From Cornus controversa (Eukaryota > Streptophyta > Magnoliopsida > Cornales > Cornaceae): a DNA stretch of 64,000 nt. The translations under genes and the position numbers were made by a program. Each line of letters starts with the position of its first letter. Position 1 is the first letter of the stretch. This document shows, piece after piece, positions 46,901 through 56,826 of the stretch. The notes under the pieces were generated by a model. The model saw only the letters and a program-made list of their open reading frames with translations. It did no database searches and was not told where the DNA came from. The DNA lies in the NCBI GenBank assembly GCA_026545225.1, contig CM048853.1, positions 15,006,755 to 15,070,754 of the forward strand, given 5' to 3'.

Positions 46901-47756
46901 ATATATTCTGGTTGGAGTGGATTATGTCTCCAAGTGGGTGGAGGCCATTGCAACTCGAACCAATGATCACAAGGTGGTAATCAAATTCATGCATGAGAAT
47001 ATTCTGAGTCGATTTGGAATTCCTCGAGCCTTGATCAGTGATGGTGGTACTCACTTTTGCAATAAATTCTTGAGAGGTTTGCTTGCTAAATATTCCGTGA
47101 CACATAAGGTGGCAACGCCTTATCATCCTCAAACAAGTGGGCAAGTAGAGTTGTCCAATCGAGAAATTAAGCATGTTCTCGAGAAGACAGTGAGACCAGA
47201 TAGAAGAGATTGGTCGTTACGACTGAGCGAAGCACTATGGGCGTATCGGACTGCTTACAAGACCCCTATCGGTATGTCACCATATCGGTTAGTGTATGGG
47301 AAAGCATGTCATCTTCCAGTCGAGATTGAGCACAAGGCACTTTGGGCAATTCGAAAATTCAATTTCGATGCAAAAAGAGCTGGGGAAGAGAGGAAGTTGC
47401 AATTGAATGAATTAGAAGAGTTTAGACGTGATGCTTATGAAAGTTCACGAATTTACAAGGAGAGGACGAAAGCATTTCATGATCGACACATCTCACGAAA
47501 GTCCTTCTCTCCAGGTGATAAAGTGTGGCTCTTCAATTCCAAGCTTCGGTTGTTCCCCGGAAAATTGCGTTCAAGGTGGGATGGACCATTCCAAGTGATT
47601 TCGGTTTTTCCTCATGGTGCCGTGGAAATTCGAAGCTTTAGAGATAATACTTTGATGAAAGTTAATGGCCAAAGGTTGAAACATTGTGTGGAAGGATGTG
47701 TGCCAAGAAGAGACGTGGAGTCCGTCGACTTGACGGATCCCATCTATCCGACTTAA
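43962..47756 (+). CDS. gag-pol: Intact gag-protease-integrase polyprotein, no RT
   Basis: 1264 codons from ATG 43962 ([10 protein letters not shown]) to a TAA. Domains in order: gag capsid region, about residues 80-270; zinc knuckle C325, C328, H333, C338; Gln-rich and heptad-like stretch, about 370-470; aspartic protease with D649-L-G and ILGRPFLAT; a short charged linker rich in Lys/Glu (about 775-800); then, from EQLFGV (residue 821), the integrase. The integrase has H898, H905, C936, C939, then D968, D1027, E1063 (D-35-E), and a C-terminal GPY-like module. Element A has RT and RNase H, about 550 residues, between the equivalents of the linker and EQLF. Here they are absent, yet the frame is continuous. 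The product could form particles, process itself and integrate cDNA, but could not make cDNA. Confidence 0.95.
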   Translation: MQGRRSVADPLIPLDPEPERTLRQQRNIPVDTSVQEEEIIEDMAEERNNNLVPNADGERARLLRDYYVPETYTSPAGFQLPNVTAQNYEIKSSIIQMLPSYFGLTQEDPYKHLDDFIEVCSTTKIHNFSEDAFRMRLFPFSLKDKAKYWFNSLPAGSITTWTQMQHEFLKKYFPIGKTNQFRRAITGFSQHEGEQFYETWERFKDLLRKCPHHQVPKWQLVQSFHEGLTEANRQMVDASCGGTFMLKSEEEAWTLFENLSDNSLQHVSSTRSSRPATTRKTDGIFEVGASEAMPTDIDLIAQKVAAIMAANQTPSASNSSLLGPCEFCSSPMHNVSNCPSMGQFSDIQHEQVQATFTRPMNPPRGNTYNPTWRNHPGFSYSNQGAAMQPSYQPRTFVPQQQYQTQSPMAQRISAIEDKLTLTLSKFDKLDSLIETVQATAATVQSTVQLVHSHSQSIAKLESQFGQLATSLSRREEGKLPSQPIANPRGMQASTSNPHHEQVQAITTLRSGKIIDNKVGEKKEEEKVITSPSAEIPYEPKAPFPQRFLEASKLGKQGDKLHDMMEVFRQVKINLPLLDAIKQIPPYAKFLKDLCTQKRRSKSHVPKKVMLPQQVSSIIQQCTPPKYKDPGAPTISCIIGEHHVDKALLDLGASVNLLPYSVYLQLGLGELKPTSVVLQFADRSTKQPRGIIEDVLIKVDKFYFPVDFIVLDTEPVHNPKRHIPVILGRPFLATADACINCRSGIMDISFGNMKVKLNIFNAVENPPDQTDVFFMDSEEVIESVDEVRVQEKQKEKKVFEDQISTMVVTSVCTTLSKTLQREQLFGVSDNSTPWYADIVNYLATGKVPRDWTKRERDRFFSKVHHYFWEDPELFKYCPDQIIRRCVPDHEFQDILKFCHSLACGGHFSARKTAAKVLQCGFFWPSLFHDAYVFCKTCDRCQRLGSMSRRDMMPMSPILVVEIFDVWGIDFMGPFPPSFGYEYILVGVDYVSKWVEAIATRTNDHKVVIKFMHENILSRFGIPRALISDGGTHFCNKFLRGLLAKYSVTHKVATPYHPQTSGQVELSNREIKHVLEKTVRPDRRDWSLRLSEALWAYRTAYKTPIGMSPYRLVYGKACHLPVEIEHKALWAIRKFNFDAKRAGEERKLQLNELEEFRRDAYESSRIYKERTKAFHDRHISRKSFSPGDKVWLFNSKLRLFPGKLRSRWDGPFQVISVFPHGAVEIRSFRDNTLMKVNGQRLKHCVEGCVPRRDVESVDLTDPIYPT

Positions 47757-48645
47757 TCCCTTCGGAGAGTCAATCGTCTCCTACGGACGTTAAATAGTAG
47801 GTTTTGTATGTATTTCTATACTTTATTTCGTTTAGTTTTCTTTAATTTTAATTTTTGATTCTAGTTTTCTTAGGTTTTTCTTCAATTCTAGTTGCGTTTT
47901 AATGTTTTTTCTTTGAGTTTTTGATGTATAAGTTGCTTCCGGAGGATGCCAAGAGGTGTACCGAGGTATTCGGACTCAAGACGGGTGAAAAATCGTGCTC
48001 TCGGTCGACCTTGGGCGATGGAGACTCAAAAATATCAAGTCTCGGTCGAACTTGGGCGATGGAGGGTCAAACAGGCCTTCAGGGGGGGGATCGATCGCCC
48101 CAGTCAAGGGGGATCGATCGCCCCATGGGAATTCTTGAAGATCCCCACCAGCAGGTGGGCGATCGATCGCCCACTCCAAGGGGGATCGATCGCCCAAGGG
48201 TATAGAGGGGCTGGCCGAAAGTTTGCTCTATAAATGGACTCCTTATCCTATTTGGTTGCTACTACTTACATCTTCTACCTCTTTGAACTCCAATTCAAGT
48301 CCTATATCATCCGGAAAACTAATTTCTTCAATTAGTGATTATTATACAAGGATTCAACATTGATCAACATCAACTTCAACATCAAAGTGGATCAAAAATC
48401 ACTAGTTCTCAAAGGAAGCTCACACTTTTTCAAGTTCAACATCAAAGAAAGTGAAGTTTTTCCTAGAAGAAATTGTTCAAATCTTTTTGAGGGCTTTTGA
48501 AGACCAAGTTTGGGGGATCAAATTGGTGCAAATACTTGTTCGATTTGGGTGGAAAAATTGCCGAAAAAAGGAGGTTGAAGGTTACAAAAGAATTGTGCAC
48601 ACCAAGTGTTCGATTTAATTCCTCAACTACACTTTTTCTACTTCT
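47757..48645 (+). other. Region between integrase and env-like ORF, B4
   Basis: T-rich tract, two GGTCGACCTTGGGCGATGG-like words (about 48002 and 48044), palindromic GATCGATCGCCC words at 48085-48195, then a non-coding leader with AAGTTTGGGGG at 48506-48516. The frames here are low-complexity readings of the words. The env-like ORF may be reached by splicing or a second promoter; no clear signal is visible. Confidence 0.75.
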
Positions 48646-49869
48646 ATGGCACCAAAGAGAGCAAGTCACCAAGATGCTTCAAGTTCACGTAATCCTCGCC
48701 GAGCGAGGAATGATCCGACCACAGGTTCTTCACAATCTCGCCGAGACGGTATTCAAGAGAGATGGCATCCAAGGGCGTTGAACTATGAAACAACGTTTGA
48801 CATAGCCGAACTTTATGGTATGTTTCCCGAGACACGATGGGGGATTTTCGACATCCGTCGTCGTCGGTCGGCATCCATTTTTGTTCCACTCTCATCTACT
48901 ATTTACCCGAGGCTTGTCAAGGTATTTTATCAAAACTTAATACCAAAACCTGATGAGCGGGATGTGCTTACTTCTTCCGTAGATGGAACAATAGTTCGAG
49001 TTGACATGTCATCCATTGCCATTGCCATGGGTTGTCCTCATGAATGCCCAGCTGATTTATCTCATATCTACACTCCTTTACCCGACGAGTTGTCGGTGGG
49101 CAATGTGGTTGCACGATTGTGTGCCAACCAATTTTCTGGGCCGAAAAGGAATGCAGCTTCAAAGTCTTCAATGCCAAATCATTTATGGTTCCTTGACGCT
49201 GTGCTACTCAAGAATGTATGTCCAATTGGACATAAAATCGAAAGACGTCAAGAGTTCCTCAGAGCCTTATATGCCATACATTTTGGGCATTGGCTGTCAT
49301 TCCCACAGATTGTCTGGGGCCAGATGGAGAAATTCTATTCCAAGGTTGTGGCCAAAGTACCAGACAGTGCAAGTGACTGGGAGTTTCCATTCCCTACTAT
49401 TATTCACCAGTTGCTTGTATCACAGGGGTATGCAGTCCACGAGGACGAGCTTGCGTTTCCACATGACCTTCATTATGGCACGCATGACTGGAACTTGAGT
49501 CGATCTCATATGCACCAGAGAGTCATAGCGGCGCCTGGTGAGGTATCTCGGTTGGCCCAAGGAGGAGAGCATGTAGATGTACCACCACCGGTAGATGATC
49601 CAGAGGAGATGGAGGCAGAGGAAGAGGAAGTGCATGCACAGGCTGGTGGCCATGATTATCAATACTTAGAAGGGCAGATTGCTGGGTTGACAGCCCAGTT
49701 TGGCACCCTACAGACAGAGGTCTCCACACAGTTTGGTGCAATGAGAGCAGAGATGGCGGATCACTTTCGTGACACTCGCCAAGAGCAACTAGAGATGAGG
49801 AGGATGATGCGTGCACTGATGCGCCAAGCTAACTTAGATCCGGATGCTCAGTCACCACCACATCCTTGA
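48646..49869 (+). CDS. Intact env-like ORF (plant transposon protein type)
   Basis: 407 codons from ATG 48646 (MAPKRASHQD), chosen because A, C2 and M begin in the same way (MA-K/R). A basic Arg/Ser N-terminus is followed by the conserved core, about residues 45-250 (YPRLVKVFYQNL, LWFLDAVLLKN, WGQMEKFYSKVV). Then come an acidic stretch (EEMEAEEEEVHAQ, about 325-338) and a coiled-coil-like tail, about 340-395, with repeated LTAQFGTLQTEV-type heptads. No signal peptide, membrane segment or furin-like site is visible, so the env label is positional only. Its preservation in a young copy suggests it matters for the element. It could be a nucleic-acid-binding or particle-associated factor, but that is a guess. 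Confidence 0.92.
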   Translation: MAPKRASHQDASSSRNPRRARNDPTTGSSQSRRDGIQERWHPRALNYETTFDIAELYGMFPETRWGIFDIRRRRSASIFVPLSSTIYPRLVKVFYQNLIPKPDERDVLTSSVDGTIVRVDMSSIAIAMGCPHECPADLSHIYTPLPDELSVGNVVARLCANQFSGPKRNAASKSSMPNHLWFLDAVLLKNVCPIGHKIERRQEFLRALYAIHFGHWLSFPQIVWGQMEKFYSKVVAKVPDSASDWEFPFPTIIHQLLVSQGYAVHEDELAFPHDLHYGTHDWNLSRSHMHQRVIAAPGEVSRLAQGGEHVDVPPPVDDPEEMEAEEEEVHAQAGGHDYQYLEGQIAGLTAQFGTLQTEVSTQFGAMRAEMADHFRDTRQEQLEMRRMMRALMRQANLDPDAQSPPHP

Positions 49870-50229
49870 CAGGAAGGTAACCATCTTTTGTATATTATTT
49901 TATTTTTAGTTTTTCTGTTTAGTTTTTTTTTTTTTTTTTTTGTAGTTAGATGTTTATAATTTGAAAAAAAAAAAAAAAAATTGAAAAATGGAAAAAAAAT
50001 ATTTTATTTTATTTTATTTTTTTTAAGGATTTTTCTCTTTCATATTTATTTTCACCCGTACTATTTTCACTTGATCTTTGGGGTATAGTGGTTTGTTTTG
50101 ACAGGTTGAATCATCCAAGTTTGGGGGTGTGCTTGCCTTGCCTTCATGCTAGTGATGTGCTCTATTTTCTTGCCACTACTCCTTGGTCCTGGTAACATCG
50201 TTCTTACTCTTCTCTATGCTTTAATTGGG

Positions 50230-50266
50230 TGTACATTGAGGACAATGTACAGTTTAAGTTTGGGGG
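50230..50266 (+). promoter_or_regulatory. AGGA-loop hairpin and internal PPT-like motif, B4
   Basis: TGTACATTG/CAATGTACA around AGGA (50230-50251), AAGTTTGGGGG at 50256-50266. Confidence 0.6.
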
Positions 50267-50843
50267 TAAGGCGATGCCTATTTTTGTGCTTTATTGCAAT
50301 ATGGGGGGAAATTTGTGTGAAATTCTTTTTGTATTAGGATTTTATTTTATTTTATTTTCTTAGTTTATTTATTTTATTTTCTTTTGTTTTATTTTTAGGT
50401 AGAATGGTTTTACATTATTCAAGGGATTAATACCTTATGTAGGTGCTTAACTTACAATTTTTGAGTATGTTTTAAATTCTTGAAAACTATGGTTTAAATT
50501 AAGTGGTTTTAATCATGGTTTGCAATAACATATTTTGAAGTGATTAATTGTAGTTTCCTTACATGCACAGACACACTAGCATAATCTTGTGGGGTATAAA
50601 CCTATGTTTTGGGTTATTGAGTTACATATGCTTGATATTAATTAGTATCTCTTGAGAATGAGTACCGATAATGTGTTTTACTTGACTTCAATGAAAAAGA
50701 AAAAAAAAAGAAAGAAAAGAAGTGAAAAAAAAAAGTGATGAATAAGCAAATCAATTTGATCCTTTTCATGAGTAACCGGGCCTCTATGCCTCAGGAAGCA
50801 CGGAGTGTTCGCGTCAAAAGTGAAAGGGTGAGAAAAGATGAGC

Positions 50844-51006
50844 ATTGGTTGTCTTGATTTGTAGCCTGACTGATTCGAGTAATTAGGTCTTCAGGGTATC
50901 TTAAAGCCTAGTGCCCTAAAGCCGTCTGGTTTGGGAGTCACTGACTGAAAGCTTGCTACATGGATCTTTCAGAAAGCTTAATAGATCAAGACATTGCACA
51001 ACCAAT
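50844..51006 (+). promoter_or_regulatory. Candidate structured 3' UTR RNA block, B4
   Basis: ATTGGTTG (50844-50851)/CAACCAAT (50999-51006). TCTTGATTT pairs with AGATCAAGA (one U-G where O has U-A); GTAGC/GCTAC; AAGCC-GTCT-GGTTT and TTTGGGAGTC inside. Confidence 0.62.
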
Positions 51007-51366
51007 AAAGCAATGAAAAAAAAGAATGATGAAAAAAAAATGAAAAAGTCATGTATGCATGTTGGGAAGTATGATTTCAATAAGGGGAGCTAGTGAGTTG
51101 AAAGGGTATGTGCCTTAATATATTCAGAGCTTGGTTATGCTACATGAGATGATTGCTAGTTCACTTTACACGAGGGAGCTAGAGTTGATTATTTTGAGAT
51201 ATGTTGATGTGAATTATGCATGAGGACCATTGATTTGAATTATAGAATTTGAAAGTTTGAAATTATTCTTGAATGCAAGTTTGTAACTATATATTGTAAT
51301 TCTCTTCTTGAATTAATGTTGAAACAGAATTTTGAATGTTTGTGGGTAACATTTCTGGAAACCCTC

Positions 51367-51434
51367 ACGAGACTATACTCGTCCACTAGGGGGAACCTAG
51401 GGGTTTAAAGGCTTGTTGCATATGCTAAATGCAA
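51367..51434 (+). promoter_or_regulatory. Three consecutive small hairpins, B4
   Basis: ACGAG/CTCGT, CTAGG/CCTAG and TTGCAT/ATGCAA, as in element A. Confidence 0.5.
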
Positions 51435-51511
51435 TCGTTTCTCCCACGAAAGTGGAGTTGGGTAGTTTAGTTAGTGTTTAGTAGTTTCTTTGTTTTAGTT
51501 TTATTTTATTC

Positions 51512-51549
51512 TATTGCTAAGGGACTAGCAATATGTAAGTTTGGGGGTG
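51512..51549 (+). promoter_or_regulatory. Pre-PPT hairpin and polypurine tract, B4
   Basis: TATTGCTA/TAGCAATA around AGGGAC (51512-51533), then AAGTTTGGGGG-TG (51537-51549) abutting the LTR. Confidence 0.88.
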
Positions 51550-53055
51550 TGATAGGCGTTGAATGTTACGCATTCTAGCCTCTTAACTTATGTATTTTAT
51601 TCTCTTAGTGATAGATTATTTTGTGATTTTACTTTGTTTTAGTGTTTTCTGTATTTTCAGGGCCTTAATGATTATTTCAGTTAAAACTGTGATTTTGGGC
51701 TTTTAAAGATGACATGCAAGATGGTTGGATGAAGCCTACATCAAAGGGATCCATTGAACTCCATATTTTAACTCAAATCAGCCCAAGAAAGAGGTCCAAG
51801 AGAATTACAACTGCTTAAGAAGGTTTCGGGCCTGAAGCCCAAATCTGCGCATAATACAGTCTTAATCCCGTTTTGGAAAACGGACCAGAAGTCTTATTTC
51901 CGAGCGTCAAATTGACATAATTCTCGCGTAAGGTTGAACGAAATTTGATTCTGCACACTTTTGTATTTCACGAAAATTCTGTAAATCGGACTTCTAGTGG
52001 GTCAAAAGTTGGGCCGAAGTCAGCAGGAAAAACCCACCTGATTAGTGCTGCGGGAAACCCTAATTAATTCCTAATTGGATTAGGACTTTGGTGTATTCTC
52101 TTGGGGAGTAAAGGGAAGGCTTGGCAGCAGTTTTGGGGGAGCTGACAGAGAGATTGGAGAGTCTGAGAGGGCTGAAGAGAACAGAACATATTGCAGAGCC
52201 ATTGGAGAACGAAGTCATACGCGTAATTCAGAAAGATGATGTCTTCTTCCTCAACAGTTGAAGCTTCTTCTTCTACCATGAGCGGCTAGTTCATCCACTA
52301 GAGTTTTGATGTAGCCCTAACAAAGCATCAATGGTTTGATTGTTTTAATTATTGGGGACCTTTATATACATGCATAGATTGTGTAATTGTGAGGATTCTT
52401 ATTAACGAATTGAGCAATAAAAGTCTTGTAAATTCAATCTCAATGATTTCTTATCTTGTCTTAGATATTTAGTTGTTGTTATTGAAATCAATCTCTTTTG
52501 TTTTCTGTGATCATGAGAGAGATTATTACACAATGGTAATCACTGAATATATTGTTATGAGCTTTGATGGATTATGCCTAGAGAAGATGAACCATACTGC
52601 ACCCTAGATTAGAGTAGTTAGGCAGATGGCCCATGCCAATCGAAGATAGTCCATGGCTTAGCCTTAATCATATGTTATCTTCTTGACGGATGAAGGTGAG
52701 CTTGTAGCCACCGACACCACTTATGCATGATGTAATTCCCCTATAGTTGATTCAATTGACCATTGATTGTGGAGTTAGTGGTGAAGTCAAACACCCTAGG
52801 TTTCTCTCTTATTATCTTCATTATCTGTTTACCTTTGATTTATTTTATTTTATCTTTTTAATTAGTTAAAAATCAGAATTCTTTTCTTATAAATTTAATT
52901 AGAATTAGTTCTGTGTTCCAACTCATCAGAACATAATCCCTGAGGTACGATACCCATTCCTTTCGATAGCCCTATTCTGCAAAGAATTCGTTCTATTGCG
53001 AAGTGTGGAAAATTTTAATTGATATACTTTTTGAGTCACACTCACACACGAATCA
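51550..53055 (+). repeat. 3' LTR of B4
   Basis: 1506 bp, nearly identical to 42312-43817, followed by the GATAC duplication. Confidence 0.97.
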
Positions 53056-53060
53056 GATAC
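53056..53060 (+). repeat. Target-site duplication of B4, right
   Basis: GATAC, matching 42307-42311. Confidence 0.9.
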
Positions 53061-53601
53061 ATAGGCATTATGTGCTCAATTTGGTGTATATGTGAAAAAT
53101 GTGTACCAAGTGTCATATATGTGATTATATGTGAGAATGTGGTTGTTGAATGCATGTTAGTTCTATGTGCTAAAATTATGCATTGAATGTAGCATGAGTA
53201 AAAAATATGCTAATTTTGAAGTTGTATGCATCTGAGATGATATATGCATGTGTTATACATATATGTGCTATATGTGGTGTGTGGTGATGGAAAATATGCT
53301 TGTTACTTCTTTTTAGTATCAATGAGCATAAAGTAGTGCATGAAAATAAAATGCCACGTGTTTATGCATTCATATTGCATATGTGGGAAGTTGCGGGAAA
53401 AATGACGCAAATGAGGTGCACGGGGTTTCGGAGTGGTCCAACCATGTTGTGAAATGTGGTAAAATTATCCACTATGTATGGCCCTCGGAGTGGACCCGCC
53501 ATACTAAGGCTTAATGCCTAGGATCGGAGTATGTCCAATACTGATGACCCCTCGGAGTTGTCCCGGTCATAGGATGATTATCGGAGAATGTCCATGATTT
53601 G
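53056..53601 (-). repeat. D2 LTR, piece 3
   Basis: Resumes D2 after B4; collinear with the reverse complement of about 41200-41340 in the solo D LTR. From 53415 it carries CTCCGAGG-type units (reverse orientation) like those in E1. Cut at 53601 by C2. Confidence 0.75.
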
Positions 53602-55019
53602 TGATGTGGTCGGAACTAAATTATATTGTAAGCTTAATTTTTCCCCTTTTATCAAAATATAATTTAACCACTCGCAAGAGCACGAATCTTTGTAGATAAG
53701 GTTCTATATAGAGGGTATCGATCCCACGAGGACTAGTCGCAATTGTCTTAAAGGAAGATTAATTCTACTTTAATTCAAAAAATAGATTTTTGAATTTATG
53801 TTTAGAAACTATTGCATGAATGAAATGACAAGAAAAGTAAAGAGTTTAAAGTTGGGAGAGAGAACTAGGGTTGGTTTCCACCACTAGCCATTCACATGTT
53901 CATAAGTGTAGCAAGCATGGGATTCATTAATTAAATGCCTAACAATGTCATTAGGCTTGTGACCTCAATGACATATCAAAAGATCAATGTGTGTGCTAAC
54001 CTATCATAATCCATCTTCAACAAGCATAGCTCTTCAACCTAACTAACTACCTAATTACTCTACTCTCTAAGTGAACACTACATGCATCCAAACTACCTTG
54101 TCTTGGCATGGTCTATACAAACTAACATCACACATTCATTTAAACACCATTATCTAGCCATCATTTGCACTTCTTGTGGATATGCAAATGTTGTGCATTC
54201 AAGTGACAAAATCTACTCTAAGACAAGAATAAATTCCAAATCAAATGAATATATATAAGAGATGTATTTGTGTACATAATCACTAGGCTAAATAATCAAC
54301 ATTTAATTACAAATCCCAAGAGCTACAAAGATGAACAAGTTTACATGGCTAGGGGTTGAAACCAACACCCTAGTAGAAGAGTTATTTGCTCATGGTTGCC
54401 TTGTACCCTTCCATTGATGAAGAGAATGAAGCTTCTTGGTCTGGTTCAGCTTTTCCTCCTCCTCTCCCGAAGGTCTCTCTCTAGTCTTCTTGTGTGTTGA
54501 GAGATATGAGATATGTGTGGCTTTTTGGTGCTTTTTGGCTCCTTTTTCTCCTTTGGGGCCCACCATATATATATATATATATCATTATATATATCTCTTG
54601 TATCAAGAAGGCCCCCAAAAGTCTTGTTTAAGTCAGACAATCCCCCTAAGTCGTGTAAAAAGGGGGATTTTGTTGCAAGTGGGAGAGCAGGTGAGCAAGT
54701 GGCCAAGTGGGCTCTGCAGCATCTCGATTGATCGAGATTGAATCTCGATTGATCGAGATTTCGATCAATCGAAATGAGATCTCGATCAATCGAGATTTCG
54801 ATTAATCGAGATCAACATCTCGATTGATCGAGATGCCTTGGGCTGCATTTCTGATTTCTTCTCTTGACTGCAGAAAGCTTCCAACTTTGCTCCATTTGCT
54901 CCAATACCTGCAAAACATCAAAAATACAAAAATAGCGTAAACATATCTCGTTAAACGCGAAAACAGAACTAACGTATGTAAGAAAGAGGGTTCAAATACA
55001 TAGAATTGAACACTTATCA
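53602..55019 (-). repeat. 3' LTR of C2
   Basis: 1418 bp; minus strand reads TGATAAGTGTTC... from 55019 to ...CACATCA at 53602. Homologous to 29847-31234. Contains TCGATCAATCGAGAT-type words at 54717-54835. Confidence 0.92.
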
Positions 55020-55057
55020 CACCCCCAAACTTACATATTGCTAGTCCCTTAGCAATA
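55020..55057 (-). promoter_or_regulatory. Polypurine tract and pre-PPT hairpin, C2
   Basis: Minus strand: hairpin TATTGCTA/TAGCAATA around AGGGAC (55036-55057), PPT AAGTTTGGGGG (55022-55032), then TG and the LTR. Confidence 0.85.
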
Positions 55058-56826
55058 CAATATTACAAAAATGAAATCAACTATCTTATACAAAAGTTTA
55101 ATCAGGCTCAGTCATCAACTAGATAAAGGGCGATCATCCGTTCATTTCACATTTGGCAAATGCAACAAGTATTACAGAACTATGTGGTCATTAGCAAAAT
55201 TAGACTTTCACAAGCTATAAATGAACGACAGTCCCCACATAATGGCCAACCCGAACAAATATAACAATTCCAACTCCAAAATCCTCTTTGAAAAGTGAAC
55301 ATGCATTCCAACGTGTGGCTTTTGTCATATTTGGAGAAGAAAATGAACAAATCTGTTTTTAAGAGAAAAACTCATTGAAAATGCTCGACACGGCTATTCA
55401 TTATCACAAAACATTCATGATTGCTCATGTGCGGATGACCGTGCAATGCTTAGCTCTTTTTGCTTTCTTGCAAGCCCATGTAGCGGCGTTGGGCCAATGA
55501 CTCCCAAACCAATTGATTTTAGGGCATTAGGTGAAGAAGCACCCCTCGGACTTAATGACCGAGCTTACAAGGCGATGAGCGTAAGCAAGCCACCCACTTA
55601 TTATTACTCAACCTTACACACTTTTACACGAATATTCCCTGCTTTGAGGCATAGAAATCCGGTTTATTGAGTGAGAAGGCTTATTGCAAATTTTTTTCTT
55701 TTTATTTCTCTTTTTTTTTTTGCAACAATCGGAAGAACTTATTCTTTAAGTTGTTCAGATAAAAACAGAAATTTTCAAAAATTCTCCCTCAGACTTATAC
55801 CCCACAATTTAAAATGCATGTGTGCGAATTTGTGCGGTTAAGGACAAATTTAGGGCAAGAATTGTACGTGCTCGAATTTAGACAAAAATGTAGACCGTTC
55901 TAGCCTAGTATAAAGCTTGCAAAAGTGCGGGTATTTACAATGTTAAAGTTCTTAACTACCTGCTGCATTTACCTCGGACATTTATTCGAATGGTCTTCCT
56001 TTAAAAAGCCAGACATCATAGCAAGCATGCAAAAATATCAAGAGAAAAAAAAACTGCTCTACAATGACACTCAATATAATGACTGAACAGTGCATGCGTA
56101 TGCAAGTGGTATAGCATACCGCACCCCCAAACTTATATGCAACATTGTCCTTAATGTTTGGACAAGAAGAAGAAGGAAAGAAGTTACCGGGATGGCAGAG
56201 TGCGAGAAAAATGGTCTTCCACAGCAGCGGTCATCCTGAAAATAAGAAAAACCTACACAGAACACCAACTGGATACCACGAGCATTAAAAGGAACAAAAA
56301 GTAGATAAACAGAGCATAATGAAATAATCATGCACAAACAGACAATGCCAATATCACTGTATATCTAAGGGTCTGAACTGGTGTTTCCCAATTGTCTAAG
56401 AGGTCTATGCGATAAGATATTGACTATCCAGGCACGCTAACGTATAGCACGCAAAGGGGCTGCCTTTCTTTGTTACCGCCATACTGTGTTGAAGCAATCT
56501 CAACAGTATTGGGAATTGAAACCAGGCGGTAATAAACGGAAATCATCAACTGAATCGCATATAACAATTAGACAAGTGGTACTACATACATAGTCAAAGT
56601 ATAGAGAACAGATATATTGACAGAAAGCAAAAATAAAGATAGTAAGGATAACACATGGTATAAAAGAAAATATAAATGTATTCCATATAGATGAAAATGA
56701 GTTTGAGTACAAAGTGTACATGTAGGTGGAATACTCAGAAAGAAACTAAACATGGCCAACATGGCCTATCAAAAATAAAGAAAGAAAAATACAGAAAGTA
56801 AAGCATAAAAGATGAATAAAATGCAG
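55058..56826 (-). other. 3' UTR of C2
   Basis: No gene. Contains the structured block above, an AGGA-loop hairpin (56141-56158, one mismatch) with PPT-like AAGTTTGGGGG at 56124-56134, and AT-rich sequence. Small minus-strand frames at 56071-56762 are hydrophobic but poorly conserved and I do not call them. Confidence 0.7.
55447..55587 (-). promoter_or_regulatory. Candidate structured 3' UTR RNA block, C2
   Basis: Minus strand: TGCTTACGCTC pairs with GAGCTAAGCA (one bulge or mismatch). CTTGTAAGC pairs with GCTTGCAAG (one U-G where C1 has U-A). The loop hairpin keeps pairing through a U-G. TTTGGGAGTC is conserved. Confidence 0.6.

Larger units (their letters stand above)
49870..51511 (+). other. 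3' UTR of B4
   Basis: 1.6 kb without a gene. Long T and A runs (49921-50020), PPT-like motifs at 50117-50127 and 50256-50266, a purine-rich tract (50695-50735), and the structured blocks listed separately. Confidence 0.8.
42312..53055 (+). mobile_element. Element B4: complete, young, RT-less Athila-like element
   Basis: 10,744 bp with intact LTRs (1506 bp each, about 4 differences), PBS, PPT and GATAC target duplications at 42307-42311 and 53056-53060. It encodes an intact gag-protease-integrase and an intact env-like protein, but no reverse transcriptase or RNase H anywhere. It must therefore have been copied by an RT supplied in trans. It interrupts the D2 LTR. Confidence 0.96.

Noticed and set aside
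56071..56762. Small hydrophobic minus-strand ORFs as a true envelope in C2
   Set aside because: Short, overlapping each other, AT-rich and not matched in C1 or other families.
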